Positions 34,141-43,828 are shown, numbered from the stretch's first letter. The stretch is DNA of 64,000 nt from a bacterium (GCA_024743255.1 JANSWY010000016.1:1-64000); one strand, 5' to 3'. Numbers and translations are program-made. Notes: generated by a model from the sequence alone, not told the origin.

Positions 34141-34851
34141 TTACCAGGTATTACAAGTATTTCCTTGACTGTGGTATCTTCTGTTCACTCTTTCTCTTAC
34201 CTCTCTGATACTTGACCGGAATTGGAACTGATGAAATACAGTTGGTAAGTTTTGCTGATCAACCAAATGACCGTAAGCTTTTACTGTGAAATCCACTTTA
34301 TTTCTTTCGAATGTGAATTGGTTCAAAATTCTGTTCAATTGGTTCGTATTGATGTTTCGTCCTCTTAGGAATTCTTTCGCCATCAAGAATTTTCTATCAT
34401 CAAATCTTTCATTTCTCAAAACGAACATGAAATCTTTAAACTGCTGACGGTTATTATGAGCATTCCAATCATCATAAAATCCACCGCCATTATTACCTCT
34501 TCTTCCATTGTTTACTCGTACAGGATACTCACCAACTTTGTTGATGCTGGCACCATATCGACCACCTCGGATATTGAAAACTGTTTCGTGACCTGGAGAA
34601 AGGAATATTGCCTGTCTTGTTCTTAGGATTCTTCCATTTCTGTGGAACTCTACATGAACCATATTTCTTCCTGGTCTTAAGTGGTCTAGATTCAAGGTAT
34701 TGGCTGGTCTTCCATTCATCCTTTCACCATTGATGGTTAAGACAAATCTACCACCTTGTTGAGCTGAAAAACTGGCAAAAGTTCTGCCGTTGGCTTCCGC
34801 AGCAAATGCTACCGCTAATGCTGCAAATATTGATAGTATAAATTTTTTCAT
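34141..34851 (-). CDS. DUF4476 domain secreted protein
   Basis: A 236-residue protein from MKKFILSIFAALAVAFAAEA, a clear signal peptide; the longer start at 34908 precedes it by 19 unlikely residues. The N-terminal half is beta-rich and Arg/Gly-rich (FASFSAQQGGRFVLTINGE, VHVEFHRNGRILRTRQAIF). The C-terminal 95 residues are the helical DUF4476 domain (QQFKDFMFVLRNERFDDRKF, FTFERNKVDFTVKAYGHLVD). Common in Bacteroidota; function unknown. Confidence 0.85.
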   Translation of the reverse strand: MKKFILSIFAALAVAFAAEANGRTFASFSAQQGGRFVLTINGERMNGRPANTLNLDHLRPGRNMVHVEFHRNGRILRTRQAIFLSPGHETVFNIRGGRYGASINKVGEYPVRVNNGRRGNNGGGFYDDWNAHNNRQQFKDFMFVLRNERFDDRKFLMAKEFLRGRNINTNQLNRILNQFTFERNKVDFTVKAYGHLVDQQNLPTVFHQFQFRSSIREVRERVNRRYHSQGNTCNTW

Positions 34852-35105
34852 AACCTTTAAATTTTGAGTTGTACAATTTTGGTTAGTGAGTTGCAATTGC
34901 TGTGCCAAAAATTAAAACAGTATGTAAGTATCAGTAAATCAGTATGTTAAAAATGTGTTTCTATACCCAATGGAGGACAGGTTTTGAAGTAATGATGAAA
35001 AAGATTTAGTAACTTAAGCTGGAATGAAGGAGTTGATTTTAAAATTTTTGTCAGGCTAAGCAACCCTTCAATTTTTATGAAGTCTTTACTAAAAAAAAAC
35101 TTGAA

Positions 35106-35795
35106 ATGAATACAACAAAAACTCTCCTTACACTTGCAACTGCTTTATTAATATCTGTTTTCTCTTTTGCTCAAGATAAAGAGACCAGAAAAGTAGGAGC
35201 ATTCGATGCAATTTCTGTTGGTCAATCGATAGACGTTAAGCTAATCCCAGGGTCCAAGCAAGAAGTTATAGTTGAAGTAGATGGTACAGATCTCGACAAT
35301 GTGATCACAGAAGCATCTGGTGGCAAACTAAGAATTAAGATGGAAAGAGGTAGTTACAGAAACGTTGATGTGAAAGTAACAGTAACCTATAAAGAATTGA
35401 ACTCACTAGATATTAGCTCTTCAGCAAAGGTTTTCTCTGAAGGTGTTATTAAGTCATCTGATTTTGATTTAGAAGTCAGTAGCTCAGGTGCAGCAGATCT
35501 TGAGTTGGATGTAGATAAAATTGATATTGATATCAGTAGCAGTGGGAAAGCTAAGCTAAAAGGAAATGCTGGTGATATGGATATTGAAGTAAATAGCTCG
35601 GGTAAACTTTATGCATTCGCTCTTCAAGGAAAAGACGTAGATGTAGAAGCTAACAGTTCTGGAAAGGCAGAAATTAGCCTAAATGGAAGCCTGAACGCTG
35701 AGGCAAACAGCTCTGGTAAAGTGATTTACAAGGGCGATCCTACCAACGTAATGGCTGATTCCAATAGCTCAGGAAAAGTAACAAAAGCTGACTAA
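35106..35795 (+). CDS. GIN-domain (DUF2807) secreted beta-helix protein
   Basis: A 229-residue secreted protein with signal MNTTKTLLTLATALLISVFSFAQ. The GIN domain starts with GAFDAISVGQSIDVKLIPG and continues as a right-handed beta-helix made of a repeated ISSSGKA or NSSGKAE motif, seen at least six times between residues 115 and 225. These proteins occur on the Bacteroidota envelope with unknown function. Terminator at 35821-35851. Confidence 0.9.
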   Translation: MNTTKTLLTLATALLISVFSFAQDKETRKVGAFDAISVGQSIDVKLIPGSKQEVIVEVDGTDLDNVITEASGGKLRIKMERGSYRNVDVKVTVTYKELNSLDISSSAKVFSEGVIKSSDFDLEVSSSGAADLELDVDKIDIDISSSGKAKLKGNAGDMDIEVNSSGKLYAFALQGKDVDVEANSSGKAEISLNGSLNAEANSSGKVIYKGDPTNVMADSNSSGKVTKAD

Positions 35796-35820
35796 GAATT
35801 TCATTTCATTAGATTCATAC

Positions 35821-35851
35821 AAAAGCCTGTGTCAGTTGACACGGGCTTTTT
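35821..35851 (+). terminator. Rho-independent terminator overlapping the next promoter
   Basis: AAAGCCTGTGTCA (35822-35834) with TGACACGGGCTTT (35837-35849), one G-U, then T. The T-run merges with TACATTTG at 35851-35858, a perfect TAnnTTTG box 5 bp before the next ATG. Confidence 0.88.
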
Positions 35852-35858
35852 ACATTTG
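35851..35858 (+). promoter_or_regulatory. TAnnTTTG box before the TPR lipoprotein
   Basis: TACATTTG matches the Bacteroidota -7 consensus exactly and ends 4 bp before the ATG at 35863, implying a leaderless or nearly leaderless mRNA. No convincing -33 TTTG at 19-21 bp. Confidence 0.4.
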
Positions 35859-35862
35859 CGCT

Positions 35863-36885
35863 ATGGATCGAGGAAAAGTATTGATTTTTGGGTTGCTGAT
35901 TGCATTATCATTTTCATGTAGCAAAAAGGAGGCAGATAGAGACAGGTTTTTCTTGTTGGGTAACAAGGCCCTTTCTGAAAGAGAATATGCCCAGGCCATT
36001 CACAACTACAGTGAGGCCATTAAAATTGATGACCAATTTGTAGAGGCTTTCAATAACCGCGGTATTGCCTACTATGAAGGAAATGATGCTGTATTTGCAC
36101 TTCAAGACTACAATCAGGCGATCTATTTGAAGCCCGATTATATAGATGCTCGTTACAATAGGTCCAATGCCTACTCTCAACTTAAAAGATATGATGACGC
36201 GATATCTGATTTGAATATCGTTAAAGAAACTTATAAAGACTCATCATATGTCCAGTTTGCTTTGGGGTTGGCTCATCATAAATTCGGGCAGCAGGACTCT
36301 GCAAAAATGTATTTCAATCGAGCGTTAGAACTTGATCCTGATAATGCAGAGATTTTCATCAACCTGGGAGTCGTTTATTTTCATATCAATTCATTAGACT
36401 CAGCATTTAACTATGCCAACCAGGGTATTCTCAATGATCCTGAAGAAATATTGGGTTACAACCTCCTGGGAATGATCTCCATGAAAAGACAGGAATGGGC
36501 AAAAAGTATCCGATATTTTGAAAGAGGTTTGAAACTGGAGATTTATCATCCAGTCCTACTTAATAACCGAGGTTATGCTTATATGATGGTTGACAGCATG
36601 GAGTTGGCAAAAGAAGATATAGATCAAAGTATTCTTCGGGATACTGACAATCTATGGGCTTACAGAAATAAAGGGATTTGGCACTACAAGCAACAAGATT
36701 ATGAAGCTGCAATCAGATTGCTTTCAAGGGCCCTTGATAAAAAGGAGTATGTTGAAAATGTACATTCTTATCTGGGGCTCACCTATTTAGCGCTAGATCA
36801 AAAAGAAGAGGCATGTAAGATGTTTAAGAAAGCAGAATCCTTTAATGAGGAAATGTCGAAACCTTATCTCAAAAACTGCCTTTAA
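35863..36885 (+). CDS. TPR-repeat lipoprotein
   Basis: A 340-residue lipoprotein from MDRGKVLIFGLLIALSFSC; the earlier in-frame Met at 35836 lies inside the terminator and is rejected. After the lipobox Cys, eight or so TPR units follow, with the pattern A..NYSEAIKIDDQFVEAFNNRGIAY, ALQDYNQAIYLKPDYIDARYN, AKMYFNRALELDPDNAEIFIN and so on to the C-terminus. It is probably a periplasmic or outer-membrane scaffold. Partners unknown. Its stop abuts the stop of the convergent gene. Confidence 0.88.
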   Translation: MDRGKVLIFGLLIALSFSCSKKEADRDRFFLLGNKALSEREYAQAIHNYSEAIKIDDQFVEAFNNRGIAYYEGNDAVFALQDYNQAIYLKPDYIDARYNRSNAYSQLKRYDDAISDLNIVKETYKDSSYVQFALGLAHHKFGQQDSAKMYFNRALELDPDNAEIFINLGVVYFHINSLDSAFNYANQGILNDPEEILGYNLLGMISMKRQEWAKSIRYFERGLKLEIYHPVLLNNRGYAYMMVDSMELAKEDIDQSILRDTDNLWAYRNKGIWHYKQQDYEAAIRLLSRALDKKEYVENVHSYLGLTYLALDQKEEACKMFKKAESFNEEMSKPYLKNCL

Positions 36886-37608
36886 TTATTCATAAACTTC
36901 TTCCTCATCTTTGGAAGTAATCAGCTTGTAAATAGAAGCGATGTGGCAGAATAGAACTGCAGGAACTACGAACGTAGGTAGCCATATGTATGGGAAATGG
37001 AAGACCGCCACATTGGGTTGCTCAAATCCGAATTTCTGAAAAGGATATGGAGTTGAGAGGACTGCATGGTATACAATACTCACTAGTAGTCCAAGAGCAA
37101 TTACATTCCATGCCAAAGCACCAAATTTGCTTTTACTTCTCATTCCAACTAAGAATAATCCTGCAAATGGAGCAGTAATCCCTGATACAATATCATAGTT
37201 GATTCCTTCAAATGTAAGTAACACTCCAACTTGCCCTTCTTTATACAGCCACCATAAAACAATCTCAACAGGAACTCTTATGATATGAATATACGTTAGC
37301 GTGGTTAATGGCATTTTTTGGACATAACTTCGTCCTGCTTTTGTGGAGAATATGACAACAATTGAAGCTACCACCACCAGTATACTTATGATAAGTCTTG
37401 GAGGTCTTTCATTGAAGTTAAGGTAATATCCATTGTAGGATAGTAAAGCAGTCACAAAAAGCAATACTATGATGTATGTGCCAATCACTGTTGGAGAAAA
37501 ATCTTTCTCTCCCGGAGATGCTACACGAGCAGCATAGACCAGGAATCCAAAAGTGGCTATTACAACAGCAATGAATGTGAGTGATACGTAAAGAGGAATT
37601 TCTCCCAT
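36886..37608 (-). CDS. Seven-helix integral membrane protein, unknown function
   Basis: A 240-residue membrane protein with about seven hydrophobic segments (for example LTFIAVVIATFGFLVYAA, TYIIVLLFVTALLSYNGY, LIISILVVVASIVVIF, WNVIALGLLVSIVYHAVL, WLPTFVVPAVLFCHIASIY). No channel or transporter motif is recognised. The C-terminus is acidic (KDEEEVYE). Convergent with the TPR gene, with no bases between the stops. Confidence 0.7.
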   Translation of the reverse strand: MGEIPLYVSLTFIAVVIATFGFLVYAARVASPGEKDFSPTVIGTYIIVLLFVTALLSYNGYYLNFNERPPRLIISILVVVASIVVIFSTKAGRSYVQKMPLTTLTYIHIIRVPVEIVLWWLYKEGQVGVLLTFEGINYDIVSGITAPFAGLFLVGMRSKSKFGALAWNVIALGLLVSIVYHAVLSTPYPFQKFGFEQPNVAVFHFPYIWLPTFVVPAVLFCHIASIYKLITSKDEEEVYE

Positions 37609-37691
37609 TTATTGAATTATTGATTGCGTTCAATTTACAAAGATTTAATTAATTTGAAAGCAGTTTATCAAGGGAAAACGAGAACGATAAT

Positions 37692-38336
37692 TTGAAATTA
37701 CTAGAATTACAACAAGCACTTGAAGAAAGACTAAAGTATGGTCTTCCGGGTGAGGAAGCTCACTTGAAAATGGCACCTAAATCCATAGAGGGAAGTCGTT
37801 TGAGATTTACCCAAAACGAGAAAACACGTGCTGGAGGTGTGATGATCATGCTTTATGAGCAGAATGGAGAGGTGTTTTTCCCACTTATTCAAAGACCTAA
37901 CTACGATGGTGTTCACGGAGGCCAGGTATCCTTTCCGGGAGGTAAAAGGGAAGAAAATGATACGGATACTTTTCATACAGCGGTAAGAGAAACGGAGGAG
38001 GAGATAGGTGTACCTGCTAGGCAAATAGAAATAATTGGTAGCCTCACAGAGTTTTTTGTAGGTGCCAGCAATAATTTGGTTTTACCGGTAATTGGAACTT
38101 CCAATGATCAACCCACATTTATTCCAGACCAACATGAGGTAAGTGAGGTGGTGGAAGCAAAGGTCACTGAATTACTGGATGATAGTTTAGTCAAAGAAAA
38201 AGTTATAACAGTAGCAGGAGGACAGGTTCAGTTGAATTCACCTTATTTCGATATTCAAAATAAGGTGGTTTGGGGAGCTACAGCAATGATGCTCAGTGAG
38301 TTTAAGGACATATTAAAAGAAATTCATGGCTACTAA
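37692..38336 (+). CDS. NUDIX hydrolase, CoA-pyrophosphatase type
   Basis: A 214-residue NUDIX enzyme. The Nudix box GGQVSFPGGKREENDTDTF...TAVRETEEEIGV is clear, and the preceding MAPKS and GVMIMLYEQNGEVFFPLIQRP segments match the CoA/nucleotide-sugar pyrophosphatase branch. No ATG precedes the conserved LPGEEAHLKMAP segment, so the TTG at 37692 is taken as start. It overlaps the next gene by 11 bp, suggesting one operon. Confidence 0.85.
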   Translation: MKLLELQQALEERLKYGLPGEEAHLKMAPKSIEGSRLRFTQNEKTRAGGVMIMLYEQNGEVFFPLIQRPNYDGVHGGQVSFPGGKREENDTDTFHTAVRETEEEIGVPARQIEIIGSLTEFFVGASNNLVLPVIGTSNDQPTFIPDQHEVSEVVEAKVTELLDDSLVKEKVITVAGGQVQLNSPYFDIQNKVVWGATAMMLSEFKDILKEIHGY

Positions 38337-38964
38337 GGAAAAACACATTTCTGTAGAAATATCAGCACCGTATTTTACACTAAATGAACCTGGGAAGCAC
38401 ACGAAAAAAGTCTGGTTTGTTTGCCACGGTTATGGTCAGTTGAGCCGGTATTTTTTAAGGAAATTTGAAGTGCTGGATGATTCCAATTTTCTGATTTTCC
38501 CGCAAGGTCTACACAAATTCTACCTCCAAGGACATAAGAGAGTAGGAGCTTCATGGATGACCAAAGAAGATAGGTTGACCGATATTGAAAATCAACATCA
38601 ATATCTGAAAACAGTTTGGGATGACGCAACCCGTGAAATTGATCTGACCAATGTTGAATTTAATTTCATGGGATTCTCACAAGGTGTAGCAACTATCGCA
38701 AGACATGTCACTCACTTTAAACCAAACTTATCAAAGCTTATTATTTGGGCAGGAACGTTCCCTCCGGAATTGAGTGATACTGATTACTCATTTTTGAATA
38801 ATACGGAAGTCCATGCTTTTATGGGAGATCAGGATGAGTTTTTTAATCAGGAATACATCGACAGTCAGTTTCAAAATCTGGAATCTCTTTTTGGAGATCG
38901 ATTGAAAACGAAATTATTTCAAGGAAAACATGAAGTCATCTCTGAGCTGCTATTGGACTTGTAA
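38326..38964 (+). CDS. Phospholipase/carboxylesterase-like alpha/beta hydrolase
   Basis: A 212-residue cytoplasmic hydrolase. The nucleophile elbow GFSQG (Ser) lies near residue 120, the oxyanion region is WFVCHGYGQLS, and the Asp and His of the triad probably are in MGDQDEF and FQGKHEV. The pattern fits the carboxylesterase type II/YpfH group. Substrate unknown. Overlap with the NUDIX gene points to co-expression. Confidence 0.8.
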   Translation: MATKEKHISVEISAPYFTLNEPGKHTKKVWFVCHGYGQLSRYFLRKFEVLDDSNFLIFPQGLHKFYLQGHKRVGASWMTKEDRLTDIENQHQYLKTVWDDATREIDLTNVEFNFMGFSQGVATIARHVTHFKPNLSKLIIWAGTFPPELSDTDYSFLNNTEVHAFMGDQDEFFNQEYIDSQFQNLESLFGDRLKTKLFQGKHEVISELLLDL

Positions 38965-39104
38965 TATGTTCAAAATTAGTAATTTAAGGTGTTCGTAACC
39001 GGTCACTAATTTTTCTTTTAAAAAATCAACTATCTGAATATTAGAGAATTGTATAAAGTGGCATATTTTTTATGTAGATTCAGCTAAATTTTAATGCATA
39101 GCAA

Positions 39105-39776
39105 ATGATCAGACTGATTGATATAGACAAATACGTCGAATCCAAGTTTCAAAGGATTTTTATATTAAAGGGTATTAACCTAACTGTTGAAGAAGGAGAA
39201 TTTCTAAGTATCATGGGACCAAGTGGATCGGGTAAATCTACTCTACTTAACCTCATCGGGATGCTGGACAAGCCAAATTCAGGAGAGTATTACTTTCTTG
39301 ATGAGCCAGTTCATAAATTCAGAGATAGAAAGACTTCTGAACTTCACAAACACTACATTGGATTTGTATTCCAGGCGTATCATCTGATCGATGAGCTTAC
39401 AGTTTATGAAAACATTGAGACTCCTTTGCTATACAGGGGAGTGAAGGGTAAAGAAAGAAAAGCACTTGTTGCTGAAATGTTGGATAGGTTTAATATCGTG
39501 GCAAAGAAAGATCTTTTCCCAGAGCAGCTTTCTGGTGGACAGCAGCAGCTTGTAGGCATAGCTAGAGCTATTATCGGGAAGCCAAAGCTTCTACTGGCAG
39601 ATGAGCCTACAGGAAACCTACACTCTGAGCAAGGAGATGAAATCATGAAGTTGTTCAAGGAGCTTAATGATGAAGGAATGACAATCGTTCAGGTAACGCA
39701 CTCAGAAAAGAATGCTGAGTACGGTTCCCGAATTGTTAGACTGGAAGATGGAGCTGTAGCAAACGACGGAAAATAA
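39105..39776 (+). CDS. ABC transporter ATP-binding protein, LolD/MacB-like
   Basis: A 223-residue ATPase. Walker A GPSGSGKST at 38-46, Q-loop VFQAYHLIDELTVYEN, signature LSGGQQQLVGIARAI, Walker B LLLADEPTGNL and H-loop VTHSE are all intact. Sequence and size place it with the LolD/MacB/FtsE group that works with MacB-type permeases on lipoproteins or envelope substrates. No permease gene lies next to it, so its partner is elsewhere. Confidence 0.92.
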   Translation: MIRLIDIDKYVESKFQRIFILKGINLTVEEGEFLSIMGPSGSGKSTLLNLIGMLDKPNSGEYYFLDEPVHKFRDRKTSELHKHYIGFVFQAYHLIDELTVYENIETPLLYRGVKGKERKALVAEMLDRFNIVAKKDLFPEQLSGGQQQLVGIARAIIGKPKLLLADEPTGNLHSEQGDEIMKLFKELNDEGMTIVQVTHSEKNAEYGSRIVRLEDGAVANDGK

Positions 39777-39829
39777 ACACATAACTATTCCATAATCTTT
39801 GGGCAAACCGATTTGTGTATCTTAGCGAT

Positions 39830-41368
39830 ATGCGATCGATTTGCCTTTTTTTATTATTTGCAGCTGTATCAATTACCGCTTGCAACACCTACCAGGAACC
39901 TCAAGAGATTTCAACACTATTCAATCAGGACTTAGCACCATTCTACCACGGTGTGGCTTCCGGAGATCCACAAACGGATAGAGTAATCATCTGGACCAGA
40001 GTTACCCCTGAGACCAATGAACCCGTAAATGTTGGCTGGAGAGTATCAGAAAGTAAAAGCTTTGATGCGATCGTTAGAGAAGGAGAATACAGCGCTTCCC
40101 ATGAAAAAGACTTCACGGTCAAAATTGATGTAGATGGTTTGGAGCCTGGTAAACAGTATTTCTATCAGTTCACAGTAGGGGAGAATAAATCGATTATTGG
40201 GAAAACTAAGACAATCGCTACTACTGATATCGATAGTTTGAAGTTCGCTGTTGTAAGTTGTGCCAATTATGAGTTTGGGTATTTCAATACTTATGAGATG
40301 ATAGCCAACCGAAAGGATTTAGACGCGGTGCTTCATCTTGGAGATTATATTTATGAATATGCATCTGGAAAGTATGGAGATACCACAAAGTTTGACAGAA
40401 GAAACTACCCTAATAAGGAATTAATTGAACTGGATGATTACCGTAAAAGATATTCGCAATACAGGCTCGACGAGGATTTAAGAAAAGTCCATCAAAACCA
40501 CCCATTTATCACCATCTGGGATGATCATGAAATTGCCAATAATAGTTACACAACTGGCGCAGAAAACCATCAGGATAGTTTAGAAGGCTCTTATGCCATC
40601 AGAAGTAATGCGGCTAAGCAAGCGTACTATGAATGGCTTCCTGTAAGGGAAGGTAAAATGTATCGAAGTTTTGAATTTGGAGATCTGGCCAAAGTAATCA
40701 TGCTAGAGGAGCGACTAGAAGGAAGAACAATAATACCAGACAGTTTAAATGATCCACAAAGAACAGCTGAGAATCATTCCATGTTGGGGGAGGTGCAAAT
40801 GGCCTGGTTACAGAAGGAATTAGCTGATTCTACAACATCTTGGAAACTAATCGGGAATCAAGTGATATTCTCGTACTTAAACTGGGGATGGCCCAATTTC
40901 AAAATAAATCTTGATGCCTGGGATGGATATCCTGCTGAGCGTGCTGCGTTATCGTCCTTTATTACAGACAATGAGGTTTCCAATGTTGTATTTGTTACAG
41001 GAGATACACACTCTTCATGGGCATTTGAAGTGACTGATGATCCTTTTAATAACTATGATTCAATTACCGGTGATGGAGCAATTGCAGTGGAGTTTGGAAC
41101 AACTTCCATTAACTCATCAAATAGTGATGAAGGAAACCCAATTGATACCGTCTTGGCTCATGAAAGGAAGATCATGAGTAATGACATGAACCCACATATG
41201 AAATTCACTAATCTTCATGATCATGGCTATTTATTAATTACTCTTTTTGAAGGTCAGGCAAGGGCGCAATGGTATTACATGCAGGACTTAGCCGTACCAT
41301 CTACGACTGAGAAATTAGGGAATGAAATGTATGTGGATTTAGGTACCACAAGATTGTACAGTAAGTAG
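39830..41368 (+). CDS. PhoD-family alkaline phosphatase/phosphodiesterase, lipoprotein
   Basis: A 512-residue exported enzyme from MRSICLFLLFAAVSITAC; the Met five codons earlier at 39815 is less likely because TATCTTAG at 39818-39825 looks like a promoter box. An N-terminal Fn3-like domain (FYHGVASGDPQTDRVIIWTRV) is followed by the PhoD catalytic domain: LHLGDYIYEYASG, IWDDHEIANNS, GNQVIFSYLNW, VTGDTHSSWAFEV and HDHGYLL supply the metal and catalytic residues. It is expected to release phosphate from mono- or diesters outside the cytoplasm. Lipobox Cys rather than the usual Tat signal is notable. Confidence 0.92.
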   Translation: MRSICLFLLFAAVSITACNTYQEPQEISTLFNQDLAPFYHGVASGDPQTDRVIIWTRVTPETNEPVNVGWRVSESKSFDAIVREGEYSASHEKDFTVKIDVDGLEPGKQYFYQFTVGENKSIIGKTKTIATTDIDSLKFAVVSCANYEFGYFNTYEMIANRKDLDAVLHLGDYIYEYASGKYGDTTKFDRRNYPNKELIELDDYRKRYSQYRLDEDLRKVHQNHPFITIWDDHEIANNSYTTGAENHQDSLEGSYAIRSNAAKQAYYEWLPVREGKMYRSFEFGDLAKVIMLEERLEGRTIIPDSLNDPQRTAENHSMLGEVQMAWLQKELADSTTSWKLIGNQVIFSYLNWGWPNFKINLDAWDGYPAERAALSSFITDNEVSNVVFVTGDTHSSWAFEVTDDPFNNYDSITGDGAIAVEFGTTSINSSNSDEGNPIDTVLAHERKIMSNDMNPHMKFTNLHDHGYLLITLFEGQARAQWYYMQDLAVPSTTEKLGNEMYVDLGTTRLYSK

Positions 41369-41506
41369 GCCTGATGTCAGCAAGGTGATAATCGGTTTTA
41401 AAAATAATTCGAACAACATCATTTCCAGGCAGTTATTCAAATAAGACCAAATTATTGGTTATATTATGAGTTAGTCTTTGAAATTAGTTAAACCGCTATC
41501 ATTTAA

Positions 41507-42091
41507 ATGAAAGTTTTATTCCCAACCCTATTTCTGGCCACAATTCTGTCTGGATGTTTTAGTTATAGAGAATTACCTGTTGAGTATGATTACAGTTACT
41601 CAGCAAGATTCACGAAATACAAGACATTTGATATGTTCGAAAAAGCCTCAATTGATGAGGATTCAGCTCTTTACAGAGATGTAATTGAGCAAACAATTAT
41701 TAGCCGGATGAAAATTCTCGGTTATAGGCAGTCTGAAAAGAAACCTAATATTCTAATCTCCTACAGAATCTTTTATGATAGTCTGAAGTTCAATGGTTAC
41801 AATCAACCTGATATCGAAGATTGGGTGATGAGAAGAACCAAAGAGGACGAAGTTTACAGCGAACAAGACTTTTCTATGAAAGAAGGTACTCTTCTTATTC
41901 AGTTCTTTGATAGGAAACTTCAGAAGTCAATATGGCAAGGATATGCTACCAGTGAATTTGGTGGTATTAAATTCCAGGAAGATAGAAACCTGCGGAATGC
42001 TGTGATTTCTATTCTGGATAAATATCGTTTCCTAGCTGAAGGATTTCTTGAGAATGAGATCATGATCAAGACTGAACAGATGAATGAATAA
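41507..42091 (+). CDS. DUF4136-like lipoprotein
   Basis: A 194-residue lipoprotein; signal MKVLFPTLFLATILSGC, Cys17. The mature part has the DUF4136 pattern: YSARFTKYKTFDMFEKAS near the start, IISRMKILGYRQSEKKPNILISYRIF in the middle, and GTLLIQFFDRKLQKSIWQGYAT towards the end. Function of the family is unknown. No operon partner. Confidence 0.82.
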   Translation: MKVLFPTLFLATILSGCFSYRELPVEYDYSYSARFTKYKTFDMFEKASIDEDSALYRDVIEQTIISRMKILGYRQSEKKPNILISYRIFYDSLKFNGYNQPDIEDWVMRRTKEDEVYSEQDFSMKEGTLLIQFFDRKLQKSIWQGYATSEFGGIKFQEDRNLRNAVISILDKYRFLAEGFLENEIMIKTEQMNE

Positions 42092-42889
42092 TCAGAAGAA
42101 GCCTGTACTGGTTTCAGTGGCTTCTTGTTTCATTTTCTCTGCTAGTTCTTTTCCTAAAAACCTATCGATTAAATAGTGACCAGCGTAGATTACTGGTGTC
42201 AAGGCGATCGCTACAATGAATTTGTAGATGTAATTGATGATTCCCACAGACAGCACAAGTGCCATTGGCCACTTCTGTTCTGGATTATCAATGAATAAGT
42301 GAAAAGCTAAATAAAGTACTACAAAGCTGTCTACAAACTGCGATACAAGGGTTGATCCAGTTGCTCTCAGCCATATCATTCTATCTCCAGTGATTCTTCT
42401 TAGACGTTGGAAAACAAAGACATCCAACAACTGTCCTATTACAAATGCTATTAATGAAGCAACAATTATCCTTTGTCCCTGTCGGAATATAGATTGAAAG
42501 GCATAATTAATATTGAATGCATTTCCATCTGCGTCTTTACTATTTACATCCAACCAGAAATCAGCAGGAGGGAGATAAGTAATGATGTATACTACAATGA
42601 AAGCATAAAGTATGAACCCAGCTGTCAGGAAACTAATTTTCCGAACACCTTTTTTACCAAAGTATTCATTGATAATATCAGTAGTGATGAATACTACCGG
42701 CCATATGATAACACCTGCAGTAAGGTTGAAATCAAGAACAATGTCTTTGAATAACGGAATGTTGGCAGGTTCCACATTGAGAAACTTCTCTAGTGAAAAG
42801 ATTTTCACTCCAATCATTTCCGCCAGCAACGCATTTGTGAGGAAAATACCTGTTAGAATGATAAATAAATTCCTTTGCTTGCTTCCCAT
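42092..42889 (-). CDS. Queuosine-precursor transporter, YhhQ-type (DUF165)
   Basis: A 265-residue membrane protein with about six to seven helices. The family signatures VFITTDIINEYFGKKGVRKISFL and LDVFVFQRLRRITGDRMIWLRATGSTLVSQFVDSFVV-like segments are present; YhhQ proteins import preQ0/preQ1 for queuosine synthesis. It starts 2 bp after the rnz stop on the same strand, suggesting one transcript linking tRNA maturation and tRNA modification supply. Confidence 0.9.
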   Translation of the reverse strand: MGSKQRNLFIILTGIFLTNALLAEMIGVKIFSLEKFLNVEPANIPLFKDIVLDFNLTAGVIIWPVVFITTDIINEYFGKKGVRKISFLTAGFILYAFIVVYIITYLPPADFWLDVNSKDADGNAFNINYAFQSIFRQGQRIIVASLIAFVIGQLLDVFVFQRLRRITGDRMIWLRATGSTLVSQFVDSFVVLYLAFHLFIDNPEQKWPMALVLSVGIINYIYKFIVAIALTPVIYAGHYLIDRFLGKELAEKMKQEATETSTGFF

Positions 42890-42891
42890 GG

Positions 42892-43806
42892 CTAATCTAT
42901 TGTGAAAGATTCTCCCTCATTAGCTAAAACACTTCTTGGGAATACCTCCAAAGCCTCATTAAGGACTGGAGCTAACTCTCTGAAACGCGTAGAAAAATGT
43001 CCCAGGAGTAGTTTACCCACATTAGCATTATTAGCTAACTCAGCAGCTTGTCTGGCAGTACTGTGATAAGTGAGTTCAGCTCTCTCAGCCATGTCTTCTG
43101 TGAATGTGGCTTCATGATATAAGAGGTCAACATCTTTTACCACTTCAGCTAAATCTGGTAAGTACTGAGTGTCCGAACAAAAGGCATAAGCTCGTGAAGG
43201 TCTCGGAGGCAGAGTTGCTAACTTGTTTTCATATAGCACATTGCCATCCATGTCCAATGCATCCTCACCATTTTTCAATGCCATTACCTGAATTGGAGTA
43301 AGCATTGAATCAACTACTTCCTTATTGATTCTACGTTTTTTGGGTTTTTCTCTAAATAAAAAGCCAGAACATGGAATCCTGTGATTCATAGGAAATGTGG
43401 TCACTGTCATGTGATTGTTTTCAAAAATGAGTTCCTGTTCGTCAGGAGTCCATTGTTTGAAATCAATATCGTATGAAAGTCTGGTGTTGGAGGCTTTTAA
43501 TTGGAGAGTGATGATATCTGCCAGCATAGGCGGACCGTAAATGCAAAGTGTAGCTTTTCTACCAAAAAGGTGCATGGTAGAAATAAGCCCTATTAATCCA
43601 TAATAATGATCACCATGAAGATGACTGATTAGTATGTGATTAATACGGCTTAGTTTGATTTTATTCTTTTTAAGAAGAAGTTGAGTCCCTTCACCACAAT
43701 CAATTAAAAAATAGGTGTTTTGAATTCTTAGAAATTGCGAAGTATGATGCCTGTTGTGGGCAAATGCTGCGGAATTCGAACCTAATATTTTTAATTCTAG
43801 CGACAA
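42892..43806 (-). CDS. rnz: Ribonuclease Z
   Basis: RNase Z (304 aa) cuts the 3' trailer of tRNA precursors. The metal-binding SHLHGDHYYG (His62, His64, Asp66, His67) lies in the expected place, with further ligands in HRIPCSGFLF, YAFCSDTQY (Asp), YHEATF and LGHFSTRF. Length is that of the short, homodimeric form. In this organism tRNA genes at 51.3-51.6 kb lack an encoded CCA, which requires this activity. It lies 22 bp downstream of the STAS gene. Confidence 0.95.
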   Translation of the reverse strand: MSLELKILGSNSAAFAHNRHHTSQFLRIQNTYFLIDCGEGTQLLLKKNKIKLSRINHILISHLHGDHYYGLIGLISTMHLFGRKATLCIYGPPMLADIITLQLKASNTRLSYDIDFKQWTPDEQELIFENNHMTVTTFPMNHRIPCSGFLFREKPKKRRINKEVVDSMLTPIQVMALKNGEDALDMDGNVLYENKLATLPPRPSRAYAFCSDTQYLPDLAEVVKDVDLLYHEATFTEDMAERAELTYHSTARQAAELANNANVGKLLLGHFSTRFRELAPVLNEALEVFPRSVLANEGESFTID

Positions 43807-43828
43807 TGATGAAATTCCCTCAAATCAA

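Noticed and set aside
28484-39006. Shared word AACCGGTCACT near 28484 and 38998, upstream of two plus-strand genes
   Set aside because: Only two copies, different distances to the genes, and no common function; likely chance.
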